From Rebecca billardiae RCC1528 (lineage: Eukaryota; Haptophyta): a stretch of DNA of 64,000 nt. This document shows, piece by piece, positions 1 to 12,125 of this stretch; position 1 is the stretch's first letter; each line of letters begins with the position of its first letter. The position numbers and the translations under genes were made by a program. The stretch lies in NCBI GenBank assembly GCA_965240325.2, contig OZ251232.1, positions 558,001-622,000 on the forward strand. Direction: 5' to 3'. The notes under the pieces are model-generated. The model was given only the letters and a program-made list of their open reading frames with translations. It was not told the DNA's origin and ran no database searches.

Positions 1-911
1 CCGCCGACGCGGCGTCACACGGCGGCGGCAGCGCGGGCGCGGGCGGCGGCGCTCTCGGCAGGAGCGCAGTGCCCCGAGACCCTCTGCAGGAGTACGTGTA
101 CGCTGCGCTGCACGGCGGCAGCGGCGTGGGGCTGCGCGCGCGGCGCGCCTCGCTCGGCGCGCAGGCGCTCGAAGGTGCGCGCCGCGCGCGCGACGCGCTC
201 ACCGTCGGAGCTGGCCCGCGCGCCGCCCCCGCCTCGCCCGAGCCCACGTGCGCGCCTGGCCGCCCGCCCACGCGCGTGGCCGCCCGGCTGCGGCGCGGGC
301 CGAGCCCTGACCGCGCGGCTGCCCGCGCGCACGGCATCGTGCACGGGTCGATTGCGCAGGGATGGGCGCGCAGCCGCGCGAGCTGCGCTCCGCCCCCAGC
401 CTGCTGCTGTACAACACGGCCGAGAGCCCGTACCGGCGCAGCATGCCGATCGACAACCTCGGCAGGTCGGAGCGCGAGCAGCGCGCGCGCGGCGGCGGCG
501 CCGACGGCGGCGCCGGGCCGGGCGCGGACGGCGCGGCCGCGCTGGCCGACGCGCCCAAGTCCGTCGCGGGCGGCGGGCCGCCGCGCCCGCTGGGCGAGCT
601 GCAGTACGTGTACCGCCCCGAGCTCGGCAACGTGCCCGGCTTCGACGACCTCCCGTCCGTGCTGCCCAACCTGCCCAACGTGGCCGCGGACGTGGGCTGG
701 GGCAGCGCGCTGGATGGGCAGCAGGGGCTCTCGATCGCACCGTCGGACGCGCACCGGCGCATGAGCGTGGCGTCCTCGGCCGGGGGGCTGGCCGAGGGCG
801 GCGCGGGGTGGCTGCCGGATGTGGCGGGAGCGCTCTCGCCCCGACCGGCCGGAGGGCCGCACGGGGCTGGCGCTGCCGCAGCGGGGCTCGGTGAGGGTGC
901 ACGGCCGTCGC

Positions 912-952
<41 letters not shown>

Positions 953-1657
953 ATGCTCGTGCCCCGCCCGCCACCTCCGCCGCCGCCCTCGCTCGCCGCG
1001 CTAGACGGGCAGCTGACGCCGCCACCGCACGGTGGCACTGGGGGGCACCAAGCGGCTACGCCGTCCGCGGCGCAGCCGAGCGCTCGGGCGCCGCCGGCTC
1101 CGCCGCCGCCACCGCCGCCGCCGCCGCCGCCCGCACCGCCGCCCCCGACCGGATCGAGCGCGCAGCTGCCAATGCAGCTCCCGGAGGCGCGCTCGGCGCT
1201 GCTGGACGCGATCCGGAGCCCGGATGTGACGCGGCAGCTGCGCAAGGTGAGCGAGCGCGCGCCGGGGCTGGGCGAGGCTGGGCGCAGTGCCACGCTGCCG
1301 ACCTCGGAGCCTGCGGGCGGTCGGGAGCCCGCCGCGCCGAGCGCCGGCGATAGCAACATGCTGGACGAGCTGCGCTCGCGCATGGTGCTTCGGCGGAAGA
1401 GCATGAGCGGCGCCGTCGACACCGCCCGCGCTGAGCCGGGCGGCACCGGCCCGCGCGACGGAGGGGACAACAGCGTGCCGCGCGCGCCACAGCGCTCCCT
1501 CAGCATCAGCTCGCCGCCGAGTGGCAGCCGAGCTGATCTCGCCGGCACGAGCTCGCGCGTGGAGGCGATGCTGCGCGCGACGCGCGCGGCGCAAGCAGCG
1601 ACCAGCGCCAACGCAGGTGAGGGTGATGGTGCCGACGAGGAGGAGTGGGATGACTGA
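1..1657 (+). CDS. WASHC1: WASH complex subunit 1-like actin nucleation promoting factor (5' end outside window)
   Basis: The visible part is an exon ending at 174, an intron 175-359 (donor GTGCGC, acceptor GCGCAG) and a last exon 360-1657; the frame is kept across the join (codon G|GG). After the join comes SAPSLLLYNTAESPYRR, which resembles the end of the WASH homology domain, then a block with FDDLPSVLPNLPNVAADV like the LPxLPxIAxDL segment of WASH. Proline runs follow, including a (CCG)n stretch at 918-953. The C-terminus is a VCA module: a WH2-like helix LLDAIRSPDVTRQLRKV, then LDELRSRMVLRRKSMSG, and an acidic tail with tryptophan, EEEWDD. WASH activates the Arp2/3 complex on endosomes. 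WAVE/SCAR is the alternative, but the LLLYNT and VLRRKSMSG blocks fit WASH better. The true N-terminus is off the window, and the start of the first visible exon (perhaps near 60-69) is uncertain. Confidence 0.8.
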
Positions 1658-3489
1658 CTGGATCGGGGTCCCCCGACGGCTAGTACTTAGTAGGCGGCAA
1701 TCTATATCAATATGTAGGGCGCAGTATGAGCAGTCTGAGCAGCAGTAAACTCAGCCGGCCGTCGGATCGGCGGATGATGATGATGACGATCGATGATGAT
1801 GATTGATATGATGACGCGACGATGCAATATATAATAATAATAATAATAATAATAAGTCGTACGACGTAGCGTCGTCGTGACGGTGCACGGTATCAGCGGG
1901 GTCAACCCCGGGGGCAGCGGCCGGGCGGCGGGCGCGGGCTGCTGGGCGCTGGCGCGGCCATCACTTCATTCACCGCGAGTATCATCCGCCGATTGGCTGG
2001 CTGCCACTCAATAACAAACTCGGGCCGCAGGCTGCCGCCGCGAATGCGATCGTCGGCCGCGATCGGCCGCTCATCCGACGAATAGTCTGATTCAACATCA
2101 CTCACCATCAGCGCAATATATTACAATCGCCAGCAACTGAGCAAGGCCTGTCTGCAAGCTGTTGGCGGCGCTGAATTTAATCATCGGAATATGCTGAATA
2201 CTACGTACTGCTGACTGAGTGCTGTCATGCGATCGACGCCGCGCGTTGGCCGAGTCGTCGGCGGCGGCTGCAGCCGTCAATACGTCATCACTCGGTATAG
2301 CCACTACAGACTGGTCCAGCCACTCACTACTGTGATTATTGCTGTCTCACTCCTGATGGTCAGACATCGGAGCCTGTCGTCACTACTTGTGTCACTGAAC
2401 TGACTGAGTGACTCGTGCCCGTGAAGCAGGTCGGCGCCACTGCGGCCGGTATGCATGCCCCCAGTCCTCACGAGCCGGCGTGTGTCTGTGTGGCCGAAGT
2501 CGGTTCTGACCAAGCCCACGACTCACTTGAGCCGAGTCGATGGCACGCTTCTGTTCGGAACGTCCCCGTGGAGTGGCTGAGACTCCTGGTGAGACTCGGG
2601 TCCGCATGGCCGCAGCCGCAAGAGCCGGACTGTGATTCATCGTCCGATCGGTGAGCTGTGAATCTTGCGCGGCTAGGACGGGCTGTGACGGCGCTCTGCC
2701 ACCGTGTTGGTGCTACCTGGCCAACGCGGAGTCCGTGCTGGTGCTTCCTGGATGACGCGGAGTGGCCGATTGGCACTCAATCAAACCGTTGCCGGAATGC
2801 CGGAGCTGAGCTTCCGAAGCAAAGTTCGCCCGCTATAACGACGTACGATCACGCCGCAAGACCGCCCTCGCCACAAGCGCAAACGCGTCCCCCGATCAAA
2901 ACGAGCGCGGAATTCGGTGATCGGCCTGTCAGCGAGCACAACCCTGGCGGCTGGCGCAAGGCCTTGGCCATTATCTATACGGCCGCCATCGCCCATCACA
3001 TTATATTCATATTTTGGTTTATGATGATGATAGGCCAGCTAAATTTAGGGAACTCTACCCAAGCGGTTGAGCCGGTCCCTATTTACGCCCGTATGGGTCA
3101 CTCGAACGACACTGACTCAAGCGTTAGAAATGCCGAACCCACATCACGACGTGGCATGCTGCCATGCAAGACTGGAAGGGTTCTCATGGGAAACTTGATT
3201 GGCTTTGCTGATGGGAGATTGGAGAGTGCCGAAACCGGGTCGCCAGGTGGCCCGGACAGCGTTGGTTAGGCGAGGGGCCCCTCTTGCTCCTCTCGGGTGA
3301 GCCTTGGGTGGGAGGTCGTGACGGCAGCGGCGGCCGATGTCATCGGCTGCCGTGCACCCGGCGAATGCCGGGGAAGACGTGGCACGACATAGCAGCCCGC
3401 GCGTGCGCACCGCACGCCCTGATCGCCCCTCGACGGAGCGCGCGCGATCGGGCTCGCTCGACGCTCGTGACCGCCGAAATCACAAACAC
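1658..3489. other. Intergenic, no supportable gene
   Basis: This stretch holds a (TAA)n microsatellite at about 1830-1855 and otherwise unique sequence of mixed composition. The open frames in it, the longest about 200 codons at 2658-3269, have no recognisable domain. Words such as GACTGAGT and GAGTGACTC recur (near 2210 and 2400), as in other non-coding parts of the window. Confidence 0.6.
1830..1855. repeat. (TAA)n microsatellite
   Basis: About eight TAA units in the 3' flank of the WASH-like gene. Confidence 0.9.
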
Positions 3490-6080
3490 ATGATGCGGAG
3501 GCAGGCGTCGGTCGGCGTCCCAGAGGGCAGCTTGTCCCTCGGACTCGGCAGGCACTCCTTCGCCTCGCGCAACTCGAACGGCAGCGCCCCGACGCACCGC
3601 TCGACCCGCTCGCAGGACCCGCTGTCGCGCGTGCGCGATGCCAAGAAGATGCTCGCCGACAGGGGCCGCGTGGCGTCATTCATCCTCGAGGCGGAGGCGA
3701 GAGAATGGGACGAGACGGCGGAGGATGCGCCTGTGGATGACGCGGACCCCGTGAGGGTGGCACCCGAGGACGAGCAGCTCATCAAGCGGCGCCTGATCGA
3801 CGGCAAGGAGCAGGGCCGCAAGCTGCGCAACCGGATACAGGCGCCGACGCTCCTCGTCGGCGGCATCGCCTTTCTCTTCGCCGCGGCGGCGTACCTCGCG
3901 CTGCTCGCCGCGGGCTCGGCACTGCGCTTCGTCGCCGCCGTGGTGGTCATCCCCGTGATCTTCATCATCATCCTCGCGCTGATGCCCACCGACACGCGGA
4001 CCGTGCACGTGTTTGCGGCGCTGCTGCTCTCGGCGTGCGCGGCGCTGATCGTGCTCTACTTCATGTGGGCGCTGAGCAAGCACGCGGACGCGCGCGCGCA
4101 GGGCTGCGCGCCGATGAGCGCGGGCGCCCTGGACGAGTGCTGGCTCCTCCAGTTCGACGGCTGGCTCGACGTCGGCTTCGTGCTGCTCACGTTCGCAGGC
4201 CTGCTGCGCGTGGTGATTGCGATCTGCCGCCGGCTGCCGACGCGCTCCGTGCTGCGCGAGATCTGGCTGCTCTTCTCCACGCTGATGTTCGTGTGGTGCC
4301 TGCTGATCACGGTGGAGCTGCTCGTGCTCGGCGCGCTGGGTAGGCTGGTCGCCGACGTGCCCACCGTCGCGCAGGGCGTGGTCTGCATCGAGACCTTCTT
4401 CCTCGGCCTCGTCTCGAGCTTTGACTCGACGCGGATGCGCGCGCAGTCGTGGCTCGTGTCTCGCGGGGAGGCGGTGAGCACCGCGGCGTCGATCGCCGCG
4501 CTGATCGGGAACAGGAGCGTCGAGGTGGTGCAGGAGGAGGCGGCGAAGCGGCTGCGCGCGGTGCGCCTCGACCTCGTCGCCTTCGACGACTTTAAGAGCA
4601 ACGAGCCCGACGAGCGCCTCTACGCGCGCTCGCAGCCCGCGCACATTGGCGAGATTGATGCGGTGCGCGCGCGCAAGCACGCGCGCGCGAGCACGCCTCG
4701 GTGTCGCGCGCGGGGTGCGATTGCTCGGGGCCGCGCGCGCGGCGTGTGCGGCTGAGCGCGTTCCCCGCGCCCGCCCGCGCCCGCGCGCCCCTCCCCCGCC
4801 CGCAGTTCATCTCGCACTCGTGGCACAGCGACGTGGAGCTCAAGTGGTGCATGCTGCAGGGCTGGCGCGAGGAGTTTGTGCGGCGGCACAGCCGCGAGCC
4901 GCTCTGCTGGATCGACCGCTGGTGCATCGACCAGACGGACATCGACGCGCAGCTGATGTGCCTGCCGGTCTTCCTCGCGTCGTGCTCCACGCTGCTCATC
5001 CTCTTCGAGCCCACCTGGCCGCGCCGCCTGTGGTGTGTCACGGAGCTCTTTGTGCGTGCCGCGCGCGGGCGCGCCGCCACCCGCGCGCCGCCGCTGGCCT
5101 TGTGCGCGCGCGGAGCGCGCCCCGCGGCCGCTCACGCGCGCCCCACCACCCCGCGCCCGCGTGCCGCCGGCGGCGCGCGCCCGCAGGTTTTCCTTCAGAT
5201 GGGCGGCAAGTCCGACCGCATCGAGATGCGCATCCCCAGCGTGAGCATGCAGAACGCCTCCGCCAGCCCCGTCGTGGACGCGGACGCGTACGACGAGCTG
5301 GAGCAGCTGGAGCAGCAGGAGCAGCAGCCCGCGTTCGACATAGACGCGATCATCGACTGCTTCGACGTGCGCGCCGCGCAGTGCTTCCGGCGCGCGGAGC
5401 GCGACCGGCTGATGAACATCCTCGAGGTGGGCTTCGGCGGGCTCGACGCGTTCAACCAGGTGGCGACGGAGATGCTGCAGATCGCCGCGACCAACGCGGC
5501 CGTCGCCGCGACGGCTGCGCTGACGCACACGCCGGAGAACATCAAGCGCATCATCTCGGACCTCAAGACCGAGCGCTCGCGCGTGCACAACTCCTTGCGC
5601 GAGTCGTGGGGCGACTTCAGCCACCTGGCGAGCTCGGGCGGGCGGCTGCGCACGACGCGGCTCGGCTCGGACGCGCTCTCGACCAGCGGCGGCGCCCTCG
5701 GGGGCGCGTCCACGCCTCCTGGCACCTCGGCGCGCCCCCGCTGGAGCCCGCCGGGCCTCACGATGAGCGCGTCCTGCTCGCAGCTGCGGCGCTCGGACGC
5801 GCCGTCGAATCAGCCGCTGAGCAGGTGCGGCAGCGTGAGCGTGCTCGAGTCGAGGACGGACGCGCAGGGGCAATGCGGGGAGAGCGGGATGGCGCGGGGC
5901 GTGGTGCCATCTGCGCCCAGCCCAGGCAGAGCGCACGCCTTCAGAGAATCGGGCGAGCTGAGAGACCTGGTTGCCGAGGAGGTCGACGAAGTCGAGGCCA
6001 TCGGCGAAGGCGAGCCAACAGCGCTGGGACCGTCGCACGAGGAGTCGGAGGGGCACGGCCACTCGTTGCCGAAGGCTTGA
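3490..6080 (+). CDS. Polytopic membrane protein with cytosolic TIR-like domain
   Basis: Three exons, 3490-4662, 4806-5051 and 5187-6080, both introns phase 0 (donors GTGCGC and GTGCGT, acceptors CGCAG), give about 770 residues. The frame is open upstream to 3337; 3490 is chosen because of the tandem ATGATG and because coding character begins there. Residues about 117-310 form roughly six hydrophobic segments. Exons 2 and 3 join to a block that begins FISHSWHSD, continues with CWIDRWCIDQTDI and LPVFLASCSTLLILF, and ends WCVTELFVFLQMGGKSD. This resembles the strand A, core and WCxxEL elements of TIR domains and belongs to a FISHSWH family that I recall as common in haptophytes and other algae. 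A helical region (about 520-610) with QEQQ- and LEQLE-rich stretches and a low-complexity tail follow. A signalling role is an inference; I see no proven catalytic glutamate. Confidence 0.75.
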
Positions 6081-6422
6081 ACCGTTGACCAGCGGCGACG
6101 TGTCACGGCCCTGGCGGTCCGCTGTCCCGAATCAATGCAGACTATGTCGTCATCAATGATGCAGCCAACCAGAGGCAGAGTGGCGCCGCACCGCACGGCC
6201 CGATTGGCGATGCCGCCACGCCGGAGAAAATAATCTCGTCAGCAGCATGCGGTGCCACGCTGCCACGCTCTCCGGCACTTTTTATTGCCTTTTCATCAGA
6301 CGACGCGAAAAATGAGAACGGCGCGCGCGGCAAACGACGGGCCGAGCGGCTCGCGCCTGTGCCGAGTGCGTCGACGAGCCGCCTCTGGCAGCTCACCGTC
6401 GAGCTCGTGCCGCCGTCGCACG
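6081..6422. other. Intergenic spacer
   Basis: 340 bp between the TIR-like gene and the hydrolase. The hydrolase frame is open upstream to 6252, with possible earlier ATGs, so part of it could be coding. Nothing else is recognised. Confidence 0.5.
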
Positions 6423-8637
6423 ATGATCGCGCTGCTATATGACTCGTTGGCGCGGCGGTGGATACCGCACGCCGTGATCGACGCCTTGACCACAGTATGC
6501 GGCCTCATCGCGCTCAGCCCGAGCGCGCGAGACCTGCTCGAGACGATGCACGACTACGGCTGGTACGCTGTCTCGTTTGCGCTGCGGCCGGTCCCGGGGC
6601 TGTACTGGCTGTCACGCATGTGCTTGTCGCGCGCGCTCCGGCTAGACGCGCCGCCGTACGGCATCACGATGCGAACGATCGACACCGCCGCCGTGAACGA
6701 AGGCCGGGACGTGCTTCGCGGCTCGCTGTGGCTGCCGCGCGGGCGCGGCGTCGGCGACGGCCCCTTTCCTGTCGTGATCATGCGCACGCCGTACGGGCAG
6801 ACGGCGCACATCGAGTTCGGGCAGGGCGTGCTCTCCGAGCGCGGGTACGCCGTGCTCTACCAGAACACGCGCGGGCGCTTCGGCTCCGACGGCGAGTTCG
6901 TCCCCGTCGAGCACGAGCGCGCGGACGGCGCCGACACGGTGCGGTGGGTGCGGCGGCAGCCGTGGTGCGACGGACGCGTCGCCGTGATGGGCTGGTCGTA
7001 CCTGGGCTTCACCGCGTGGGCGTGCGTGGGCGCGTCCGAGCCGGGCGAGCTGCAGGCCGCCGTGCCCCTCATCTCCCAGTCCCGCGTGCACTCGGCCGCC
7101 TTTGGCGTGAGCGGCGCGGTCGCGCTCGAGCTGATTGTGCGGCCGCTCACTCGCGCGCGCGCGCACGCGCCGTGCGCTCGCAGCGCAGCGGCTGTGCTGC
7201 CGGGCGTCGTCGTGCCGCGTGGCCGCCGCTCACGCGCGCGCGCGCGCGCCGCGCCCCGCCTCGCAGGTTCTGTGGTTCTTCCTCGTCCTGCGCGTCCTCG
7301 CCGAGAGCTCGCCGTTGGCGCAGGTCCGCGCGTGGACGGCCGCGTGGCGCGACCGCATCTTTGCGCGCGCGCACATGCACACGCCGATCGCCGAGCTGGA
7401 CGGCCTGCTGCTCGGCCGCGCGCTCGAGTTCTACCAGAACGCGCTGGAGCAGCCGTCCGCGACGGGCCCGTTCTGGGCGTCGCGCGACGTGCTGTGCGAG
7501 CCGGCCCAGTGCGCGCGCAGCGTGCCCCCGATGCACCTCGTGACTGGGTGGTACGATTTCTTCTGCCACGAGTGCGTGAGGGATTATGAGCGCGTGCGCG
7601 CGGTGCAGCCGCAGGTGCGACTCACGGTGGGCGCGCACGACCACTGGGGCGTGCTGCACCTGCCGCATCTGCAGCAGGCGTACCGCTGCATCCTCGGCAC
7701 GCTGGACGCCCACCTGCCCCCGCCGGCGCTCGCCAAGGCGCCGCGCGTGCTGCCGCCGCTGCGTTCGTATGAGCAGCGGCGCGCGCACGGCCGGCCGTGC
7801 CCCAGCGCCGAGCTGGCGCTGCCGATCCAGCTGGAGATGCTCGGCAGCCGGCGGTGGAAGGGGTACGCGCAGTGGCCGCCGACGGACTGCACGCGCGACG
7901 AGTGGCTGTGGCTCACGGCGAGCCACGGCCTCGTCCCGCAGGCCCCAGCCGGGGCGACCGCGCGGCGCGCCAGCGATGTCGGTGGCGGCGGCGGCGGCGG
8001 TGGCGACGGCGGTGGTCGCGACGGCCGAGCGGCCGGCGCTGCTGCTGATGCGTGCGCCAACAGCGGCGGTGGCGGAGGCAGCGAGGCGGTGCTCACATTC
8101 GTGTACGACCCGGCGGCGCCGACGCCGTCGATTGGAGGGCCGTCGTTCAACCCGCTCAACAGCGGCGCGCGCACGCAGCGCGCCCTCGAGCGGCGCTCCG
8201 ACCTCCTCGTCTTCACGTCCGCGCCGCTGCGGCACGCGCTCGCCGTGGTCGGCCACGCGCGCGTGCACGTGCGCGTCGCGAGCACGGCGCCCTCGATGGA
8301 CGTGGTCGCGCGGCTGTGCGAGGTCTCGCCGCTGATCGGCTCGACCAACATCTGCGAGGGCATGGTCCGGCTCGACGCGGCGCACGGCGAGCCCACGGTC
8401 GGCGGCGAGTGCGGGGTCGAGGCGGTCATCGACCTCGGCCCGATCGCCGCCGAGCTCAGCCCCGGCTCGCGCGTGCGGCTGCACGTCTGCTCGGCCGCGC
8501 ACCCGCGGTGGATGCGCAACCTCAACGCGGCGCCTGGGACGCCCCTCGGCAGCCAGGGCTGCGGGCCGCCGTCCACGCAGCGCGTGTGGGTCGACGATGC
8601 GAGCAGCTACCTCGTGCTGCCGATCGATGCCCCCTGA
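6423..8637 (+). CDS. CocE/NonD-type alpha/beta hydrolase (X-Pro dipeptidyl-peptidase S15-like)
   Basis: Two exons, 6423-7136 and 7267-8637 (donor GTGCGG, acceptor CGCAG, phase 0), give about 694 residues. The N-terminal domain has the family pattern PVVIMRTPYGQ, then GYAVLYQNTRGRFGSDGEF, then DTVRWVRRQPWCDGRVAVMGWSY, with the nucleophile serine (about residue 192) in GWSYLG. Exon 2 carries WYDFFCHE and a probable catalytic histidine in VGAHDHWGV, followed by a jelly-roll C-terminal domain as in CocE and X-Pro dipeptidyl-peptidases (SDLLVFTSAPL onward). These enzymes cut peptide or ester bonds; the substrate here is unknown. A glycine-rich insert (about 7980-8080) lies between the two domains. 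The ATG at 6423 is preferred because recognisable sequence starts there; in-frame ATGs also occur at 6252 and 6312. The first residues are hydrophobic enough for membrane association or targeting. Confidence 0.8.
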
Positions 8638-11398
8638 GGCCTGATGACGACCGGCGAGTCCGGCGACGACGTCGACAGCGGCCAGTGTGCCAACTCGTGT
8701 ATGGCTCGGTGCCCACTCACACTGCCAGTGCCAGGACATTGTGAGTCAGTTTGACGGCACTAGTGGCGGCAGCAGTGACTGAGTAGTGATGATGCCAGGC
8801 TTGGCTCCGCCTCCGGCTCCGGTCCAACCCCGGCCCCGCGGCAGCTCCGTCGTTACGTCTTCGGTCTTGGCCCCGAGGCCCGAGCCGAAGTCAACCAAGC
8901 GGACCATATGCAGCAGAGTCCCTTCCGACCCCCGATTGATGACTTCAACGAGAACTGCTTGTCGCCATCCGACCACCGAGTCCTGGCAATACTGTAGGTT
9001 CAGACTGCTCTATTTTTACTATATGTAATTACGACCCGCCCCTTACTCAGATTTCAGCACAGTCCGGGAGCGTTCCGGACACCTGTATACACATATGCGA
9101 AAATGATACCCGGGCTGGGTATTTAGTTATAGAAAATAGAGTCTGAACCTATTGGAGGTGTGGCTGATGATCCGCATCTGGCCGTAATGTCGTCCAAGGG
9201 ACCGCCTGGGGTGGGCTAGGAGCTATATTGTAGATCATCAGAGGGCGGCGATCCCGCCGATTGCAGTGTCAAGATGTAACGCTCCACTGACCGGACTGGG
9301 GGGGGTGGACCGAAGCCGGAGCCGCTTATATAATTAATAATTATCGCCGGACCGACGATGCCGTCTGAGTAGCTGTACAGGTCAATCGCGGGCACTATAA
9401 GGAGCTGTCACGTTAATATAGGAACTGGGGCTTGCTATCTGCGGATCTGGCCTAGAAACTGAGACTAGCGATTGGCTGGTTCGCTATACGCATAGTCACA
9501 CTAAGAAACCGGGACTACGTCGCCCGCGGCCGATGAGTGGTCCGCCGAGGGCCCGAGGCGCAGTGCCCGTGGGACGCGGCGCGCGGCCCGACTACGACGG
9601 TACAGGCCAAGTCCCGACTGAGTCTCCTGATGACTGACTCCTGGCCAGTGCACCGCAGCATCCATGCAACATCATGCTGCCAGATTTGCTCCAAAATGGC
9701 CTAAAATTTTCTTCGGCCTCGCCGGCCGGGCCTAAAGACTCAGCGGGGGGGGGCTGCGCCCCCGGCCGCGCCTGCGCGGCGGGCGAACCTAGCTAAGAAA
9801 CTGAGACTCCGTAGGCGCTCGGGCTACCGAACGGCTAAGAAACCGAGACTAGCCGTGAGATCTCTGACTTCTTATTGCCCGCGATTGCCTGTAGTTACGA
9901 CTGCTACCGTCCTCGGCGGACTCATCATCTGATGACATCGTCAAGTCACATGTCACTCAGCGATATATAGATCCTCACCCGGTCCCGGACTCGGAGTCAC
10001 TGGCACTCACTGATTCACTCAGTCAGTATAGTTAGCTTTGATACAGCGGCCGGGTCTAACGACTCAGAGTCCGTCGGAGTCACTGATGACGTTGACAGCC
10101 GATTATTATTCATAATTATTAATATTCGTATTATGGATGATTAAATAATATGATATTCTGCATGCATGCGCAGCATTTTATTTAATTATGATAATCGAGT
10201 ATTGGCGCGGTAGTATAGTTATACTCATTATTCTATATATTATTTAACGACACACGGGTAGGACGGCGCAGGTCAGGTGGCTCCTGATTCGTCGTCGGCG
10301 CAGAGTGCCCGATCGTCGACACGAAGTCCGAGTCGGCGTTGGTGCCGGTGGCAGAGCATAGCAGCCTGAACCGCGATCGAATGGCTCGAGCGCGGCCTAG
10401 AGCTGCTGGAGCGCGATCCACCAGACAGACCACCTGCGCGGCGCGGCTCGCATGGACCGCTGCTGTGCCCCGAGCGAGGGGCCGAGGGTGCAGGTCCGGA
10501 TGTCAGACGGCCGTCTCAGCCGCTGGGCCCGCTGGCGGGTGGTCCCGCGGTGAATGGTGATGTAGTCGTCCCCGTGTGCCCTGCGCGGCCGCGTGCCCGC
10601 TTGCCGCTCTGCTCAGCTGGCTTGCTGGCGGCGGCTGGCGCTGCTAGTGAGTGCTGCCGCAGCTGCGACGTGCCGGGTGACGCTTGGCAATGATGCCCGC
10701 CCGAGTCCCCGACTGCTGCGCATCCGATCGTCGTCCGAGTGAGTGAGTTCGGACCGTCCGACTCCGAGTCGTCGTCCATGGACGAGTCTCAGTCTGAGTC
10801 AGTCTCGGTCCGCGTGGGGGGCAGCAGCTGGGGCAGGCAGCGTACTCATTCTATCTACTGATGATTTAACGATGATTGCTGACGATATTTATTATTAAAT
10901 TAAAATTTAAATTATAATAATATGGCAGCGCGCTGACGGTGTAACTAATTATAATATATCCGGAAACAATATTACTAATTGAATTAATTATAAGGCTTAG
11001 CCAATTTGAACGGCGATGTCATTACATTGGCAGTCACCACAGTCAGACACGGACAGGCGGAGGTCGGCACCGGCACGGCCCATCACGACTGCAACCCCAC
11101 GACGGTCGACGCCGCGGCCGCGGCCCGCCGGCCCGCCCGCCGCCGGCCCGCCGGGGCGCCGGCCGGCCAGCCCCGAGCCCCGAGACCCCCTTTCATTCGT
11201 CCTTTGATGGCAGGCTGGCCGCGTGACGGTGTGAGTGTGCTCACACACGAGTTCTGCGCCTTCGCCCACGGGATGTCATGTGGTCAATCCAACCGCCGTC
11301 CCTGCGGAGCGTAGCTCTGCGCATGCCGCGCCATCCGAGCGGGCAGCCGTCACCGCGCCCACCCCCCCCCCAGCAGCGCTCAAAGCGTGACACTGCGC
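8638..11398. other. Long intergenic region, no supportable gene
   Basis: 2.76 kb without a recognisable coding region. It contains four copies of a CTAAGAAACYGRGACT-like word (9452-9853), a G9 run with an adjacent C-rich complement near 9744-9765, and AT-rich islands at about 10095-10250 and 10850-11000. Many GACTCAGT/ACTGAGTC words occur, especially at 9990-10090 and 10733-10810. No tRNA or snRNA was recognised. Confidence 0.55.
9452..9853 (+). repeat. Four dispersed copies of a 16-19 bp motif
   Basis: Copies at 9452-9470, 9501-9519, 9793-9811 and 9835-9853 share the pattern CTAAGAAACYGRGACT (the first lacks one A). All four are in the same orientation, and spacing is irregular (about 50, 290 and 40 bp). 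Function unknown. Confidence 0.6.
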
Positions 11399-12125
11399 TT
11401 AGCCCTCCTTGTCGCAGAAGGCCTTGTATTCGCCCTCGTCCATCATCTTCTCCAGCTCGGACGGGTCGGACATCTTGATCTTGGCCATCCACCCGTCCTC
11501 GAGCGGCGACTGGTTGATCAGCGCCGGGTTGTCGTTGAGCGCCTCGTTGACCTCGACGATCTCACCCGAGAGGGGCATGTAGACATCCGACGCCGCCTTC
11601 ACAGACTCGACGACACCCATGGACTCCTGCTGGTCAAGCTTTGCGCCCACCTCCGGCAGCTCGACGTACACGATGTCGCCTGCGCGTGCGGCGCGCCGCA
11701 ATACACACGCGGGTGAGCTGACAGCACGTGTGCACGTCGCACGCGCCTCGGCATGCGCCCGCGGCCGCACTGCCCCGGAGCGCGCACCGAGAGCCTCCGC
11801 AGCGAACGCAGTCACGCCCACGGTTGCCACGCCATCCACGTTTTTGCAGTACTCGTGGTCCGTCGTGTACTTGATCGCTGCGCGCACCAGGGCACACCGC
11901 ACCGCGCGTACGCGCGCACAACGCGTGTGCGGCAGGATTGAGGTGAGCGTCGTGATCACACGGGGCGCGCGACGAAGCCACATCGCGCGTTCTGCCAGCA
12001 GGCGCCAGGCCAGAAGTTAGAATGCTCGCCAGGTGGATGCGCGTACCCGAGAGGTGACGCCGGAAGGCCGGTGTGCGCACCGAGCGCGCGGCGGCGAGCG
12101 AAACACGACGGGCAATCAAGGACAT
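11399..12125 (-). CDS. GCSH: Glycine cleavage system H protein, mitochondrial
   Basis: Three exons on the minus strand: 12125-12047, 11877-11788 and 11679-11399 (donors GTACGC and GTGCGC, acceptors CGCAG). The joins restore LSAIKYTTDHEY and AEALGDIVYVELPEVG. The 149-residue product has the usual length and sequence of H proteins, with the lipoyl-lysine in ESMGVVESVKAASDVYM. The first about 26 residues, MSLIARRVSLAAARSVR onward, are rich in Arg, Ser and Ala and lack acids, a typical mitochondrial presequence that is close to the first intron. The protein shuttles the methylamine group of glycine between the P, T and L proteins. Confidence 0.95.

Noticed and set aside
1-1657. WAVE/SCAR rather than WASH
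   Set aside because: The VCA tail alone would fit either, but LLLYNT..PY, the LPxLPxxAxD block and the second VLRRKSMSG motif match WASH better.
2658-3269. A 203-codon frame on plus in the first spacer
   Set aside because: No recognisable domain, mixed codon use and no plausible splice partners.
9740-9775. G-run and C-rich hairpin as an intrinsic terminator or RNA gene
   Set aside because: Bacterial-type terminators are not expected in a eukaryotic nuclear region, and no gene ends there.
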